Source of the DNA: Aureimonas sp. AU22
Lineage (GTDB): Bacteria > Pseudomonadota > Alphaproteobacteria > Rhizobiales > Rhizobiaceae
Reading direction: 5' to 3'
Assembly: GCF_001463745.1 (NCBI RefSeq)
Contig: NZ_BBWJ01000028.1
Location: 28,717 to 92,716 of the forward strand
Length of the DNA: 64,000 nucleotides
The notes beneath the pieces were generated by a model, which saw only the letters and a program-made list of their open reading frames with translations, did no database searches and had not been told where the DNA came from. The translations under genes were made by a program, and so were the position numbers. Shown piece after piece: positions 52,999-61,473 of the stretch; position 1 is the first letter of the stretch; each line of letters opens with the position of its first letter.

Positions 52999-54603
52999 AT
53001 GTTCCGTTTCACGACGTCTCTGTTCGCCGGCACGATGCTTCTCGGCGCCCTGGCGACCAACCTTCCGGCCTTTGCGGATACGCCGGCCGATACGCTGGTG
53101 ATCGCCAACGCGATCGACGACATGATCTCGCTCGACCCCGCCCAGAGCTTCGAGTTCTCCGGCCAGGATCAGGTCAACAATCTCTACGAGACACTGGTCG
53201 AGCTCGATCCGAAGACGCTGACCCCGATCCCGGGCCTCGCCTCCCAGTGGTCGGTATCCGAGGACGGCAAGACCTTCACCTTCGTCATGACGGAGGGACG
53301 CAAGTTCGCCTCCGGCAATCCGGTGCGGGCGCAGGACGCCGCCTTCTCGCTGCAGCGCGTCGTCAAGCTCAACCAGACGCCCGCCTTCGTGATCGGCCAG
53401 TTCGGGCTGACGCCCGAGAACGTCGAGGCCAAGGTGCGCGCGACCGACGACCGGACGCTGGTGATCGAGACCGACCGCCCCTTCGCGCCGTCCTTCCTCT
53501 ACAACGCCCTGACGGCGGAGGCCGGCTCCGTGGTGGACATGGAGACGGTGATGGCGAACGCCTCCGGCGAGGACCTCGGCAACGCCTGGCTGTCGCGCCA
53601 TTCGGCGGGATCGGGGCCCTATACGCTGCGTTCCTGGTCGCCCAACGAATCGGTGATCCTGGAGGCCAACCCCAACTGGTTCCGCGCCAGCGAACTGGCG
53701 ATGAAGCGCGTCTTCGTGCGCCACGTGGTGGAGCCTGCGACCCAGCGCCTGCTTCTGGAGAAGGGCGACGTCGACATGGCGCGCAACATGACGCCCACCG
53801 ACGTCGCGGCGATCCAGGGCAAGGACGGGGTCAAGATCGAGGACAACCTGCGCGGCCAGATCTACTACCTCTCCGCCAACCAGAAGAACGAGATCCTGGC
53901 CAAGCCCAAGGTCCTCGAGGCGCTGCGCTACGCGATCGACTACAAGGGCATGGCCGACACGATCGTGAAAGGCACCAACGTCGTCCACCAGTCCTTCCTG
54001 CCGGCCGGGTTCCTGGGCGCCATCGACGACAAACCTTTCTCGTTCGATCCGGCGAAGGCGAAGGCGCTCATCGCCGAGGCGGGCTATCCCAACGGCTTCG
54101 ACATCGAGGTCCTGATCCGCAACGAGCAGGAGCGGATCGACATCAGCCAGGCGCTGCAGGGCCAGTTTGCGCAGGCCGGCATCAACCTGTCGATCCGCTC
54201 GACGACGGGCGCGGAAGCCCTGTCGATCTACCGTGCGCGCAACCACCAGCTGACGCTCCAGACCTGGGGGCCGGACTATCCCGACCCGCACACCAACGCG
54301 TCCGTCTTCGCCGCCAATGCCGACAACTCGGACGCCGCACAGCTGACCGGCAACCTTGCCTGGCGCAACGACTACGCCGCCACCGAGACGACCCCGATGG
54401 TGGAAGCGGCGGTGGTCGAGAAGGACGAGGCCAAGCGGCGCGCCCTCTACGAGGAGATGCAGCGCATCTCGCAGAAGTCCTCGCCCTTCATCCTGATGTT
54501 CCAGCGGATCGAGCAGACCGCGATGCGCCAGAACGTGACGGACTTCACGGCCGGCGGCGCCGTCGCCTCGGCCTTCTACTGGCCGGTGCACAAGACGCAG
54601 TAA
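52999..54603 (+). CDS. Dipeptide/oligopeptide ABC transporter binding protein
   Basis: 534 aa periplasmic binding protein of the SBP_bac_5 (DppA/OppA) family. Signal peptide residues 1-26 ending NLPAFA. Mature start ADTLVIANAIDDMISLDPA fits the family, and LYETLVELDPKT and LASQWSVSEDGKTFTF are family motifs. First of a five-gene importer with an M19 dipeptidase after it. No lipobox, so it is soluble. The ligand class is peptides by family; other solutes are possible. Confidence 0.92.
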   Translation: MFRFTTSLFAGTMLLGALATNLPAFADTPADTLVIANAIDDMISLDPAQSFEFSGQDQVNNLYETLVELDPKTLTPIPGLASQWSVSEDGKTFTFVMTEGRKFASGNPVRAQDAAFSLQRVVKLNQTPAFVIGQFGLTPENVEAKVRATDDRTLVIETDRPFAPSFLYNALTAEAGSVVDMETVMANASGEDLGNAWLSRHSAGSGPYTLRSWSPNESVILEANPNWFRASELAMKRVFVRHVVEPATQRLLLEKGDVDMARNMTPTDVAAIQGKDGVKIEDNLRGQIYYLSANQKNEILAKPKVLEALRYAIDYKGMADTIVKGTNVVHQSFLPAGFLGAIDDKPFSFDPAKAKALIAEAGYPNGFDIEVLIRNEQERIDISQALQGQFAQAGINLSIRSTTGAEALSIYRARNHQLTLQTWGPDYPDPHTNASVFAANADNSDAAQLTGNLAWRNDYAATETTPMVEAAVVEKDEAKRRALYEEMQRISQKSSPFILMFQRIEQTAMRQNVTDFTAGGAVASAFYWPVHKTQ

Positions 54604-54612
54604 CGCGCCGGC

Positions 54613-55707
54613 ATGAGCACGTTCGATACCGGGACCCCGCGCGGGACCTTCGCGCGCGCGGGAGTGCTCGCCCGTCTTGGCGCCCCGCGCATTCTGGCGC
54701 GCGGCGCGGGCCTCCTGTTCTCGCTTCTCGTCACCCTGTTCGGTCTCCTCCTCGTCACCTTCCTGATCGCCCGCGTGGTGCCGCTCGACCCGGTGCTCGC
54801 GGTGGTCGGCGACCGGGCGACGCAGGCGCAGTACGAGGCGGCGCGCGTCGAGCTCGGGCTCGACCGGCCGCTGCCCGAGCAGTTCGTGCGCTACGTCTCG
54901 GAGGTCGTGCGCGGCGATCTCGGGCAGTCCAACCTCACCTCCCGCCCGGTTCTCGAGGATATCGCGCGCGCCTTTCCGGCGACGCTGGAGCTTGCGACGC
55001 TCGCCACCCTCATCGGCGTCCTCCTCGGCATTCCGGCCGGCGTCGTCGGAGCGGTGACCCAAGGCCGCTGGCCCGACCAGGTGATCCGCGTCGTCGGGCT
55101 GCTCGGCTATTCCATGCCGGTGTTCTGGCTGGGTCTCGTGGCGCTCCTCGTCTTCTACGGACAGCTCGGCTGGACCGCGGGCCCGGGCCGGCTCGACGTG
55201 ACGGAGCAGTTCACCTACGAGATGGACGTCACCCGCTACACCGGCTCGGTGATCCTCGACAGCGCCTTTTCCGGGGCCTGGGACGTGCTCCGCAACGCGC
55301 TCGCCCATGTCGTGCTGCCGGCAGGCGTCCTGGGCTACTTCTCCATGGCCTACCTCGCGCGCATGACGCGCTCCTTCATGCTGGAGCAGCTCGGCCAGGA
55401 ATACGTGACGGCCGCCCGCGTGAAGGGCGTGCCGGAATGGCGCGTCGTCTGGGTCCATGCGCTCGGCAACGCGATGGTGCCGCTGATCACCGTGATCGCC
55501 CTGTCCTACGCCTCCCTGCTGGAGGGCTCGGTGCTGACCGAGACCGTGTTCGCCTGGCCGGGGCTCGGCCTCTACATCACGCAGGCGCTGTTTGCCGCCG
55601 ACTTCAACGCGGTTCTGGGAGGCACGCTGGTGATCGGCGCGACGTTCATCGTCCTCAACCTCCTGTCCGACCTCCTCTACACGCTCGTCGATCCGAGGGC
55701 GCGATGA
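54613..55707 (+). CDS. Peptide ABC transporter permease, DppB type
   Basis: 364 aa inner-membrane subunit. Helix 1 about 28-52 with VTFLIARVVPLDPV, then the LGLDRPLPEQFVRYVSEVVRGDLG region typical of DppB. The EAA motif is in YVTAARVKGVPEWRVVWVHAL. It begins 9 nt after the binding-protein stop and overlaps the next permease as ATGA. Confidence 0.94.
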   Translation: MSTFDTGTPRGTFARAGVLARLGAPRILARGAGLLFSLLVTLFGLLLVTFLIARVVPLDPVLAVVGDRATQAQYEAARVELGLDRPLPEQFVRYVSEVVRGDLGQSNLTSRPVLEDIARAFPATLELATLATLIGVLLGIPAGVVGAVTQGRWPDQVIRVVGLLGYSMPVFWLGLVALLVFYGQLGWTAGPGRLDVTEQFTYEMDVTRYTGSVILDSAFSGAWDVLRNALAHVVLPAGVLGYFSMAYLARMTRSFMLEQLGQEYVTAARVKGVPEWRVVWVHALGNAMVPLITVIALSYASLLEGSVLTETVFAWPGLGLYITQALFAADFNAVLGGTLVIGATFIVLNLLSDLLYTLVDPRAR

Positions 55708-56627
55708 GCGTTCCGGCCCCCCCGTCGTCCTGGCGCGCCTGGCTCAGCTCGGACACGCCGCGTTCGCGACTTCAGGCGCGCTGCATCGCCGCCTGGAACG
55801 GATGGAGGACGCTCACCGGCAACGCGCTCGCGATGGTCGGCCTCGGGATCATCGTCCTCCTCGTCCTGATGGCCGCCTTCGCGCCGGTCATCGCGACCCA
55901 TGCGCCGAACGCGCAGGATCTCGCAGGCCGCCTCAACCCGCCGGGTTGGAACGGCCACCTCCTCGGCACCGACGAACTCGGCCGCGACATCTTCTCGCGC
56001 CTCGTCTACGGCTCGCGCGTGACGCTCTACATCGTGGCGCTGGTGGCGGTGACGGCACCGGTCTTCGGGCTCGTGATCGGCACGGTGTCGGGCACGCTCG
56101 GCGGCTGGACCGATCGCGTCCTGATGCGCGTCACCGACATCTTCCTCGCCTTTCCGCGCCTCATCCTGGCGCTGGCCTTCGTGGCGGCGCTGGGGCCGGG
56201 CATCGTCAACGCGGTGCTGGCCATCGCGCTCACCGCCTGGCCGGCCTATGCGCGCGTCGCACGGGCCGAGACGCTGACGGTGCGACGCTCCGACTACATC
56301 GCCGCCGCGCGGCTGCAGGGGGCCGGGACGCTGCGCATCATCATCGGCCACGTCATGCCGATGTGCCTGTCTTCTGTCGTGGTGCGCGTGACGCTCGACA
56401 TGGCCGGCATCATCCTCACCGCCGCCGGTCTCGGCTTCCTCGGCCTCGGCGCACAGCCGCCGCAGGCCGAATGGGGGGCGATGATCTCGACGGGCCGCCA
56501 GTTCCTGCTGTCGCACTGGTGGGTGGCGACGATCCCGGGCCTTGCGATTCTCACCGTCAGCCTCGGCTTCAACCTTCTGGGCGACGCGCTGCGCGACATC
56601 CTCGACCCCCGGAGCGGCGCGCGATGA
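55704..56627 (+). CDS. Peptide ABC transporter permease, DppC type
   Basis: 307 aa. N-terminal helix about 43-63, then HLLGTDELGRDIFSRLVYGSR, the signature of DppC. EAA motif in YIAAARLQGAGTLRIIIGHV. ATG overlaps the DppB-type stop; its own stop overlaps the ATPase start. Confidence 0.95.
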   Translation: MSVPAPPSSWRAWLSSDTPRSRLQARCIAAWNGWRTLTGNALAMVGLGIIVLLVLMAAFAPVIATHAPNAQDLAGRLNPPGWNGHLLGTDELGRDIFSRLVYGSRVTLYIVALVAVTAPVFGLVIGTVSGTLGGWTDRVLMRVTDIFLAFPRLILALAFVAALGPGIVNAVLAIALTAWPAYARVARAETLTVRRSDYIAAARLQGAGTLRIIIGHVMPMCLSSVVVRVTLDMAGIILTAAGLGFLGLGAQPPQAEWGAMISTGRQFLLSHWWVATIPGLAILTVSLGFNLLGDALRDILDPRSGAR

Positions 56628-57463
56628 CCGAGCCTCTCCTGTCCGTTCTCGATCTTCGCGTCACCTTCGACACGCGGCGCGGACCCTTCGAAGCGGTGCG
56701 CGGCGTCTCGTTCGACGTCGGGCGCGAGCGTGTCGGCATCGTCGGCGAATCGGGCTCCGGCAAGTCGATGACCGGGCGCGCGGTGCTCGGCCTCGTGCGC
56801 CCGCCCGGCCGCGTCGAGGCGAGCCGCATCGTGTTCGACGGCACCGATCTGCGTGGGCTGCCGGAGCGCCGGATGCGCACGATCCGCGGCCGGCGCATCT
56901 CGATGGTGATGCAGGATCCCCGCTACTCGCTGAACCCGGTGATGCGGGTCGAGCGGCAGATCGCGGAAGCTTTGCGCGTCCATGGCCGCCCGTCCGCCGC
57001 CGAGATCCGGCGCCGCTCGATCGACATGCTGACGGAAGTGCAGATCCGCGACCCCGAACGGGTGCTCGCCGCCTATCCGCACGAACTCTCGGGCGGCATG
57101 GGCCAGCGCGTGATGATCGCGATGATGCTGGTGACCGAGCCCGAGCTCCTGATCGCCGACGAGCCGACCTCCGCGCTCGACGTCACGGTGCAGCTCGAAG
57201 TCCTGCGCATCCTCGACGACCTCGTGCGGCGACGCGGCATGGGCCTCGTCTTCATCAGCCACGACCTGCGCCTCGTCTCGACCTTCTGCGACCGGGTGCT
57301 CGTCATGTATCGCGGCCGGATCGTCGAGGAGATCGCGGCCGAACGCCTGCACCAGGCGACGCACCCCTATACGCAGGGTCTTCTCAACTGCCTGCCCCGC
57401 ATCGGCGGCGGGCATGGCGACCTGCCGGTGCTGGAGCGCCAGGCCGCCTGGAGCGAAGCATGA
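56624..57463 (+). CDS. Peptide ABC transporter ATPase, DppD type
   Basis: 279 aa ATPase. Walker A GESGSGKS, Q-loop in MVMQDPRYSLNP, signature LSGGMGQRVMIAMM, Walker B LLIADEPTSALD, H-loop FISHDLRLV. Shorter than typical DppD at the C terminus, where the oligopeptide-transporter extension is brief. Coupled by ATGA on both sides. Confidence 0.94.
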   Translation: MTEPLLSVLDLRVTFDTRRGPFEAVRGVSFDVGRERVGIVGESGSGKSMTGRAVLGLVRPPGRVEASRIVFDGTDLRGLPERRMRTIRGRRISMVMQDPRYSLNPVMRVERQIAEALRVHGRPSAAEIRRRSIDMLTEVQIRDPERVLAAYPHELSGGMGQRVMIAMMLVTEPELLIADEPTSALDVTVQLEVLRILDDLVRRRGMGLVFISHDLRLVSTFCDRVLVMYRGRIVEEIAAERLHQATHPYTQGLLNCLPRIGGGHGDLPVLERQAAWSEA

Positions 57464-58230
57464 GCGTGCCGCGTATCGCCGTCGACGCCCTTACCACCGT
57501 CTACGGCGAGGGCGCGCGTCGGGTCGAGGCGGTGAAGGCCGTGTCCTTCAGCGTCGAGCCGGGCACAGCGTTCGGCCTCGTCGGCGAATCGGGATCGGGC
57601 AAGTCCACCGTTCTCCGGGCGCTGTGCGGCCTCGCGCCGGTGTCGGGTGGACGCGTCCTCTTCGACGGCGAGGCGCTTTCGGGGCGTCGCAGCCGCGCGT
57701 TCACGCGCCAGGTGCAGATGGTGTTCCAGGACCCCTACGGGTCGCTCCATCCCCGCCACACGATCGACCGCATCCTGTCCGAGCCGCTGTCGATCCACGG
57801 CCTGTCCGACCGCGACCGCCGCATCGAGGCGGCGCTCGCCGATGTCGGGCTCGATCCCGCCTTCCGCTTCCGCCTGCCGCACCAGCTGTCGGGCGGGCAG
57901 CGTCAGCGCGTGGCCATCGCGCGGGTGCTGATCCTCGAGCCGAGCGTCCTGCTGCTCGACGAGCCGACCTCCGCACTCGACGCCTCGATCCAGGCCGAGA
58001 TCCTGAACCTCCTGGCGCGGCTGCGGCGAGAGCATGGGCTCACCTACCTCTTCGTCAGCCACGACCTCGCGGTGATCGACCACATGTGCGATCGCCTCCT
58101 GGTGATGCGCGCGGGCGAGGCCGTGGAGGAACTGGACGCCGAGGCGCTGGCGACACGGCAGGTGGAAAGCGCGTATACCCAGGCGCTGATGAAGGCGAGC
58201 GAGGGCTTCGTGCGCCCCGCTGCCGTGTGA
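57460..58230 (+). CDS. Peptide ABC transporter ATPase, DppF type
   Basis: 256 aa ATPase, the second of the pair. Walker A GESGSGKST, Q-loop MVFQDPYGSLHPRHT, signature LSGGQRQRVAIARV, Walker B VLLLDEPTSALD, H-loop FVSHDLAVI. It is short relative to DppF (about 320) and lacks most of the C-terminal extension. The ATG overlaps the DppD-type stop. Confidence 0.94.
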   Translation: MSVPRIAVDALTTVYGEGARRVEAVKAVSFSVEPGTAFGLVGESGSGKSTVLRALCGLAPVSGGRVLFDGEALSGRRSRAFTRQVQMVFQDPYGSLHPRHTIDRILSEPLSIHGLSDRDRRIEAALADVGLDPAFRFRLPHQLSGGQRQRVAIARVLILEPSVLLLDEPTSALDASIQAEILNLLARLRREHGLTYLFVSHDLAVIDHMCDRLLVMRAGEAVEELDAEALATRQVESAYTQALMKASEGFVRPAAV

Positions 58231-58254
58231 CGCCTTTCCGAAGGACTCGAGATT

Positions 58255-59319
58255 TTGTCGAATACCGACCGCATTCCCGTCTTCGACGGTCACAACGACA
58301 CGCTGCTCCGCCTGATGGAGGATGCGACCGGCGAGGCCGAACGTCGCTTCTTCGAGGGCGGGGCGGGCGGTCATATCGACATGGCGTTGGCGCGGGAAGG
58401 GGGCCTTGCCGGCGGACTCTTCGCCGTGTTCCCGCCCTCGCACATGGACGCCTCGCTCTCCGACGCGATGCGCGTGCCGCCTTACTCCCTGCCGTTTCCG
58501 CACACGCCGAGTCTCGCTGAAGCGCGCGAGACGACGCTCCGGATGGTCGCGATCTTCCTGCGGCTGGAGCGTGCCTCGAAGGGCGCGTTCGCGATCTGCC
58601 GCACGGCCGGGGATATCGAAGCGGCGATGATCGCGGGGCGCTTCGCCGCGGTCCTCCATATCGAGGGCGCCGAGGCGATCGACGCCGATCTCGACGCGCT
58701 CGACGTCCTCCATGCCGCGGGCCTGCGTTCGGTCGGGCCGCTCTGGAGCCGCCCGAACCATTTCGGCCATGGCGTGCCCATGCGCTTTCCCTCTTCGCCG
58801 GACACCGGGCCGGGCCTGACGGATGCCGGCAAGCGGCTGGTCCAGCGCTGCAACGAGCTGCGCATCCTGGTCGACCTGTCGCATCTCAACGAGAAGGGCT
58901 TCGACGACGTCGCGGCCCTCACCGACGCACCGCTCGTCGCCACCCACTGCAACGCCCATGCGGTGACGCCGCACAGCCGCAACCTCACCGACCGGCAGCT
59001 GGATGTGATCCGCGCGACGGGCGGCCTCGTCGGCCTCAACTTCGCCACCGCATTTCTCGGCGACGGGGGCATGGACGAGACGATCGGCCTCGACCCGATG
59101 CTGCGCCATCTCGACCATCTCCTGAAGCACTTGGGCGAGGACGGCGTCGCGCTCGGCTCCGACTTCGACGGCGCGACGATCCCCGCCGCGATCGGAACCG
59201 CCGCCGGCCTGCCGCGTCTCCTGGAAGCGATGGCGGCGGCCGGCTACGGGCGCGACCTCGTCGAGCGCATCGCCTGGCGCAACTGGCTGTCGGTCCTGCG
59301 TCGGACCTGGGGGAGCTGA
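58255..59319 (+). CDS. M19 membrane-dipeptidase family enzyme
   Basis: 354 aa zinc dipeptidase of the renal dipeptidase family. FDGHNDTLLRLME near the N terminus supplies HxD ligands, with HIEGAEAI and later SDFDGATIP completing the dinuclear site. No signal peptide, so cytoplasmic. Start TTG 58255 is preceded by GAAGGACT. It follows the importer by 24 nt, so imported dipeptides are the likely substrate. Confidence 0.9.
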   Translation: MSNTDRIPVFDGHNDTLLRLMEDATGEAERRFFEGGAGGHIDMALAREGGLAGGLFAVFPPSHMDASLSDAMRVPPYSLPFPHTPSLAEARETTLRMVAIFLRLERASKGAFAICRTAGDIEAAMIAGRFAAVLHIEGAEAIDADLDALDVLHAAGLRSVGPLWSRPNHFGHGVPMRFPSSPDTGPGLTDAGKRLVQRCNELRILVDLSHLNEKGFDDVAALTDAPLVATHCNAHAVTPHSRNLTDRQLDVIRATGGLVGLNFATAFLGDGGMDETIGLDPMLRHLDHLLKHLGEDGVALGSDFDGATIPAAIGTAAGLPRLLEAMAAAGYGRDLVERIAWRNWLSVLRRTWGS

Positions 59320-59345
59320 TCGGGACGAGGTTCGGGAGGAACGAG

Positions 59346-59783
59346 ATGGACGACCCCCACCGATTGCAGCGTTTCGTCGATGCACAGGAGCCCGTGATGG
59401 ACGCCGTGCTCGCCGAGCTCCGGAATGGCCGCAAGCGCAGCCACTGGATGTGGTTCGTTTTTCCTCAGATCGCGGGCCTCGGTCGAAGCCCGACGGCGCA
59501 GCACTACGCCATCGCGTCGCTGGACGAGGCAAAGGCCTTTCTCGCCCATCCCGAACTCGGCACCCGCCTTCGGCGCTGCACCGAACTCGTCAACGCCGTC
59601 GCCGGACGCTCCGTTCTCGAGATCTTCGGCTCGCCGGACGACGTGAAGTTCCACTCCAGCATGACGCTGTTCAACCATGCCTCCGACGGTGACCCGCCCT
59701 TCGCCGCCGCGCTGGACAAGTACTTCGCCGGCGCGGCCGACCCCGCGACGCTCAGCATTCTGGGTGGCGCGCCCAAGCGTTGA
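59346..59783 (+). CDS. DUF1810 family protein
   Basis: 145 aa. Recognised by the DUF1810 hallmark at the start: RFVDAQEPVMDAVLAEL then GRKRSHWMWFVFPQIAGLG, and later DDVKFHSSMTLF. No function is established for this family. GGAGGA is 7 nt before the ATG. It follows the dipeptidase gene by 26 bp and may be cotranscribed; convergent with betA. Confidence 0.88.
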   Translation: MDDPHRLQRFVDAQEPVMDAVLAELRNGRKRSHWMWFVFPQIAGLGRSPTAQHYAIASLDEAKAFLAHPELGTRLRRCTELVNAVAGRSVLEIFGSPDDVKFHSSMTLFNHASDGDPPFAAALDKYFAGAADPATLSILGGAPKR

Positions 59784-59787
59784 GGCG

Positions 59788-61458
59788 CTACAGCGCTCCT
59801 TGCGCGGGCATCGGCAGGAAGGCCACCCGCTCGTAGGGCACGTCGGCGCGCGGCAGCGCTGCGCGATCGCGAATGATGTCGGCGGCCTTTTCCGCGATCA
59901 TGATGGTCGGCGCGTTGAGATTGCCGGTGGTGATCGAGGGCATGATCGAGGAATCGACCACCCGAAGCCGCTGCGTCCCGATCACGCGCGTTTCGGGGTC
60001 CACCACGGCCAGCGGATCGTCCACCGCTCCCATCTTGCAGGTGCAGGACGGGTGGTAGGCGCTCTCCACGTGCTCGGTGACGAAGCGGTCGATCTCCTCG
60101 TCGCTCTGCACCGCCTCGCCCGGCTGGATCTCGCGGCCCCGATAGCGGTCGAACGAGGGCTGCGCGAAGATCTCGCGCGTCAGACGCACGCAGGCGCGCA
60201 TCTCCGCCCAGTCGTCGGGATGGCTCATGTAGTTGAAGAGGATGCGGGGCGCTGCCGCCGGATCGCCGGAGGCGAGGCGCACGTGGCCGCGCGACTTCGA
60301 GCGCATCGGTCCGACATGGGCCTGGAACCCGTGTTCGGAAGCGAGGCCGCGCCCGTCGTAGGTCACGGCGAGCGGCAGGAAGTGGTACTGGATGTCGGCA
60401 TGCTCGACGTCGGGGCGCGAGCGGATGAAGCCGCAGCTCTCGAAATGGTTGGTGGCCCCGAGACCCCGCTTGGTGAAGAGCCAGCGCGCGCCGATCGATC
60501 CCTTGGCAAACGGCGTCATCGCAGAGAACAGCGTGATCGGCTCGCGGCAGGCGACCTGGAAATAGAATTCCAGATGATCCTGCAGGTTCTCGCCGACGCC
60601 GCGTCGGTCCGCCACGACGGCGATCCCGTGGCTCTTCAGCTCGGCGCCGGGTCCGACGCCGGACAGCTTCAGGAGCTTCGGGCTGTTGATCGACCCGGCG
60701 GCAAGGATCACCTCGCGCCGGGCCAGCGCCCGGCGCGCCACACCGCCGACCCGGTAGGCGACGCCGGACGCGGCGGTGCCGTCGAAGAGGACGCGCTCCA
60801 CCAGCGCATGCGTGACGACCTTGAGGTTCGGCCGGCCGAGCGCCGGCTTCAGATAGGCGTTGGCGGTGGACCAGCGCCGGCCGTTGTGGACGGTCATGTC
60901 CATCCGGCCGAAGCCTTCCTGCGTCGCGCCGTTGATGTCCTCGTTGAGTGCATGGCCGGCTTCGCCCGCCGCGCGCACGAAGGCGTCGTAGAGCGGGTTG
61001 GCGAGCGTGCCGTAGGTCGTGTGCAGCGCGCCCTCGGCCCCGCGATAGGGATCGCCCCCCGCTCGCCGGTTCTCGGCCCGGCGGAAGTAGGGCAGGACGT
61101 CCGGGTAGCTCCAGCCCGCGGCACCCTCGTTCTCCCAGCGGTCGAAATCGGCCGGCGCGCCGCGCACATAGACCATGCCGTTGATCGAGGACGAGCCGCC
61201 CAGCACCTTGCCGCGGGGGCAGTTCATCCGCCGGCCGCCTAAATGCGGTTCCGGTTCGGATGCATAGCCCCAGTTGTACTTGCGCATATTCATCGGGATC
61301 GACAGCGCGCTCGGCATCTGGATCAGCACCGAGCGGTCCGAGCCGCCGAACTCAAGGACGAGGACGGTGCTCCGGCCGTCCTCGCTCAGCCGATTGGCAA
61401 GGACGCAGCCGGCCGAGCCGGCGCCGACGATCACATAGTCGAAGCTCTCGATCTCCAC
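59788..61458 (-). CDS. betA: Choline dehydrogenase
   Basis: Membrane-associated FAD enzyme (GMC family) oxidising choline to betaine aldehyde, and on to betaine. 556 aa. FAD motif [18 protein letters not shown] near residue 6, GMC signature [18 protein letters not shown] near 84, and a C-terminal [10 protein letters not shown] with the catalytic His. It starts 15 nt after the betIB frame stop. Confidence 0.95.
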   Translation of the reverse strand: MEIESFDYVIVGAGSAGCVLANRLSEDGRSTVLVLEFGGSDRSVLIQMPSALSIPMNMRKYNWGYASEPEPHLGGRRMNCPRGKVLGGSSSINGMVYVRGAPADFDRWENEGAAGWSYPDVLPYFRRAENRRAGGDPYRGAEGALHTTYGTLANPLYDAFVRAAGEAGHALNEDINGATQEGFGRMDMTVHNGRRWSTANAYLKPALGRPNLKVVTHALVERVLFDGTAASGVAYRVGGVARRALARREVILAAGSINSPKLLKLSGVGPGAELKSHGIAVVADRRGVGENLQDHLEFYFQVACREPITLFSAMTPFAKGSIGARWLFTKRGLGATNHFESCGFIRSRPDVEHADIQYHFLPLAVTYDGRGLASEHGFQAHVGPMRSKSRGHVRLASGDPAAAPRILFNYMSHPDDWAEMRACVRLTREIFAQPSFDRYRGREIQPGEAVQSDEEIDRFVTEHVESAYHPSCTCKMGAVDDPLAVVDPETRVIGTQRLRVVDSSIMPSITTGNLNAPTIMIAEKAADIIRDRAALPRADVPYERVAFLPMPAQGAL

Positions 61459-61473
61459 GGCTTGCCGCTCCGG

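Noticed and set aside
52908..55703. Long upstream extension of the DppC-type permease frame
   Set aside because: It overlaps the binding protein and DppB-type genes in another frame and is Arg-rich without motifs.
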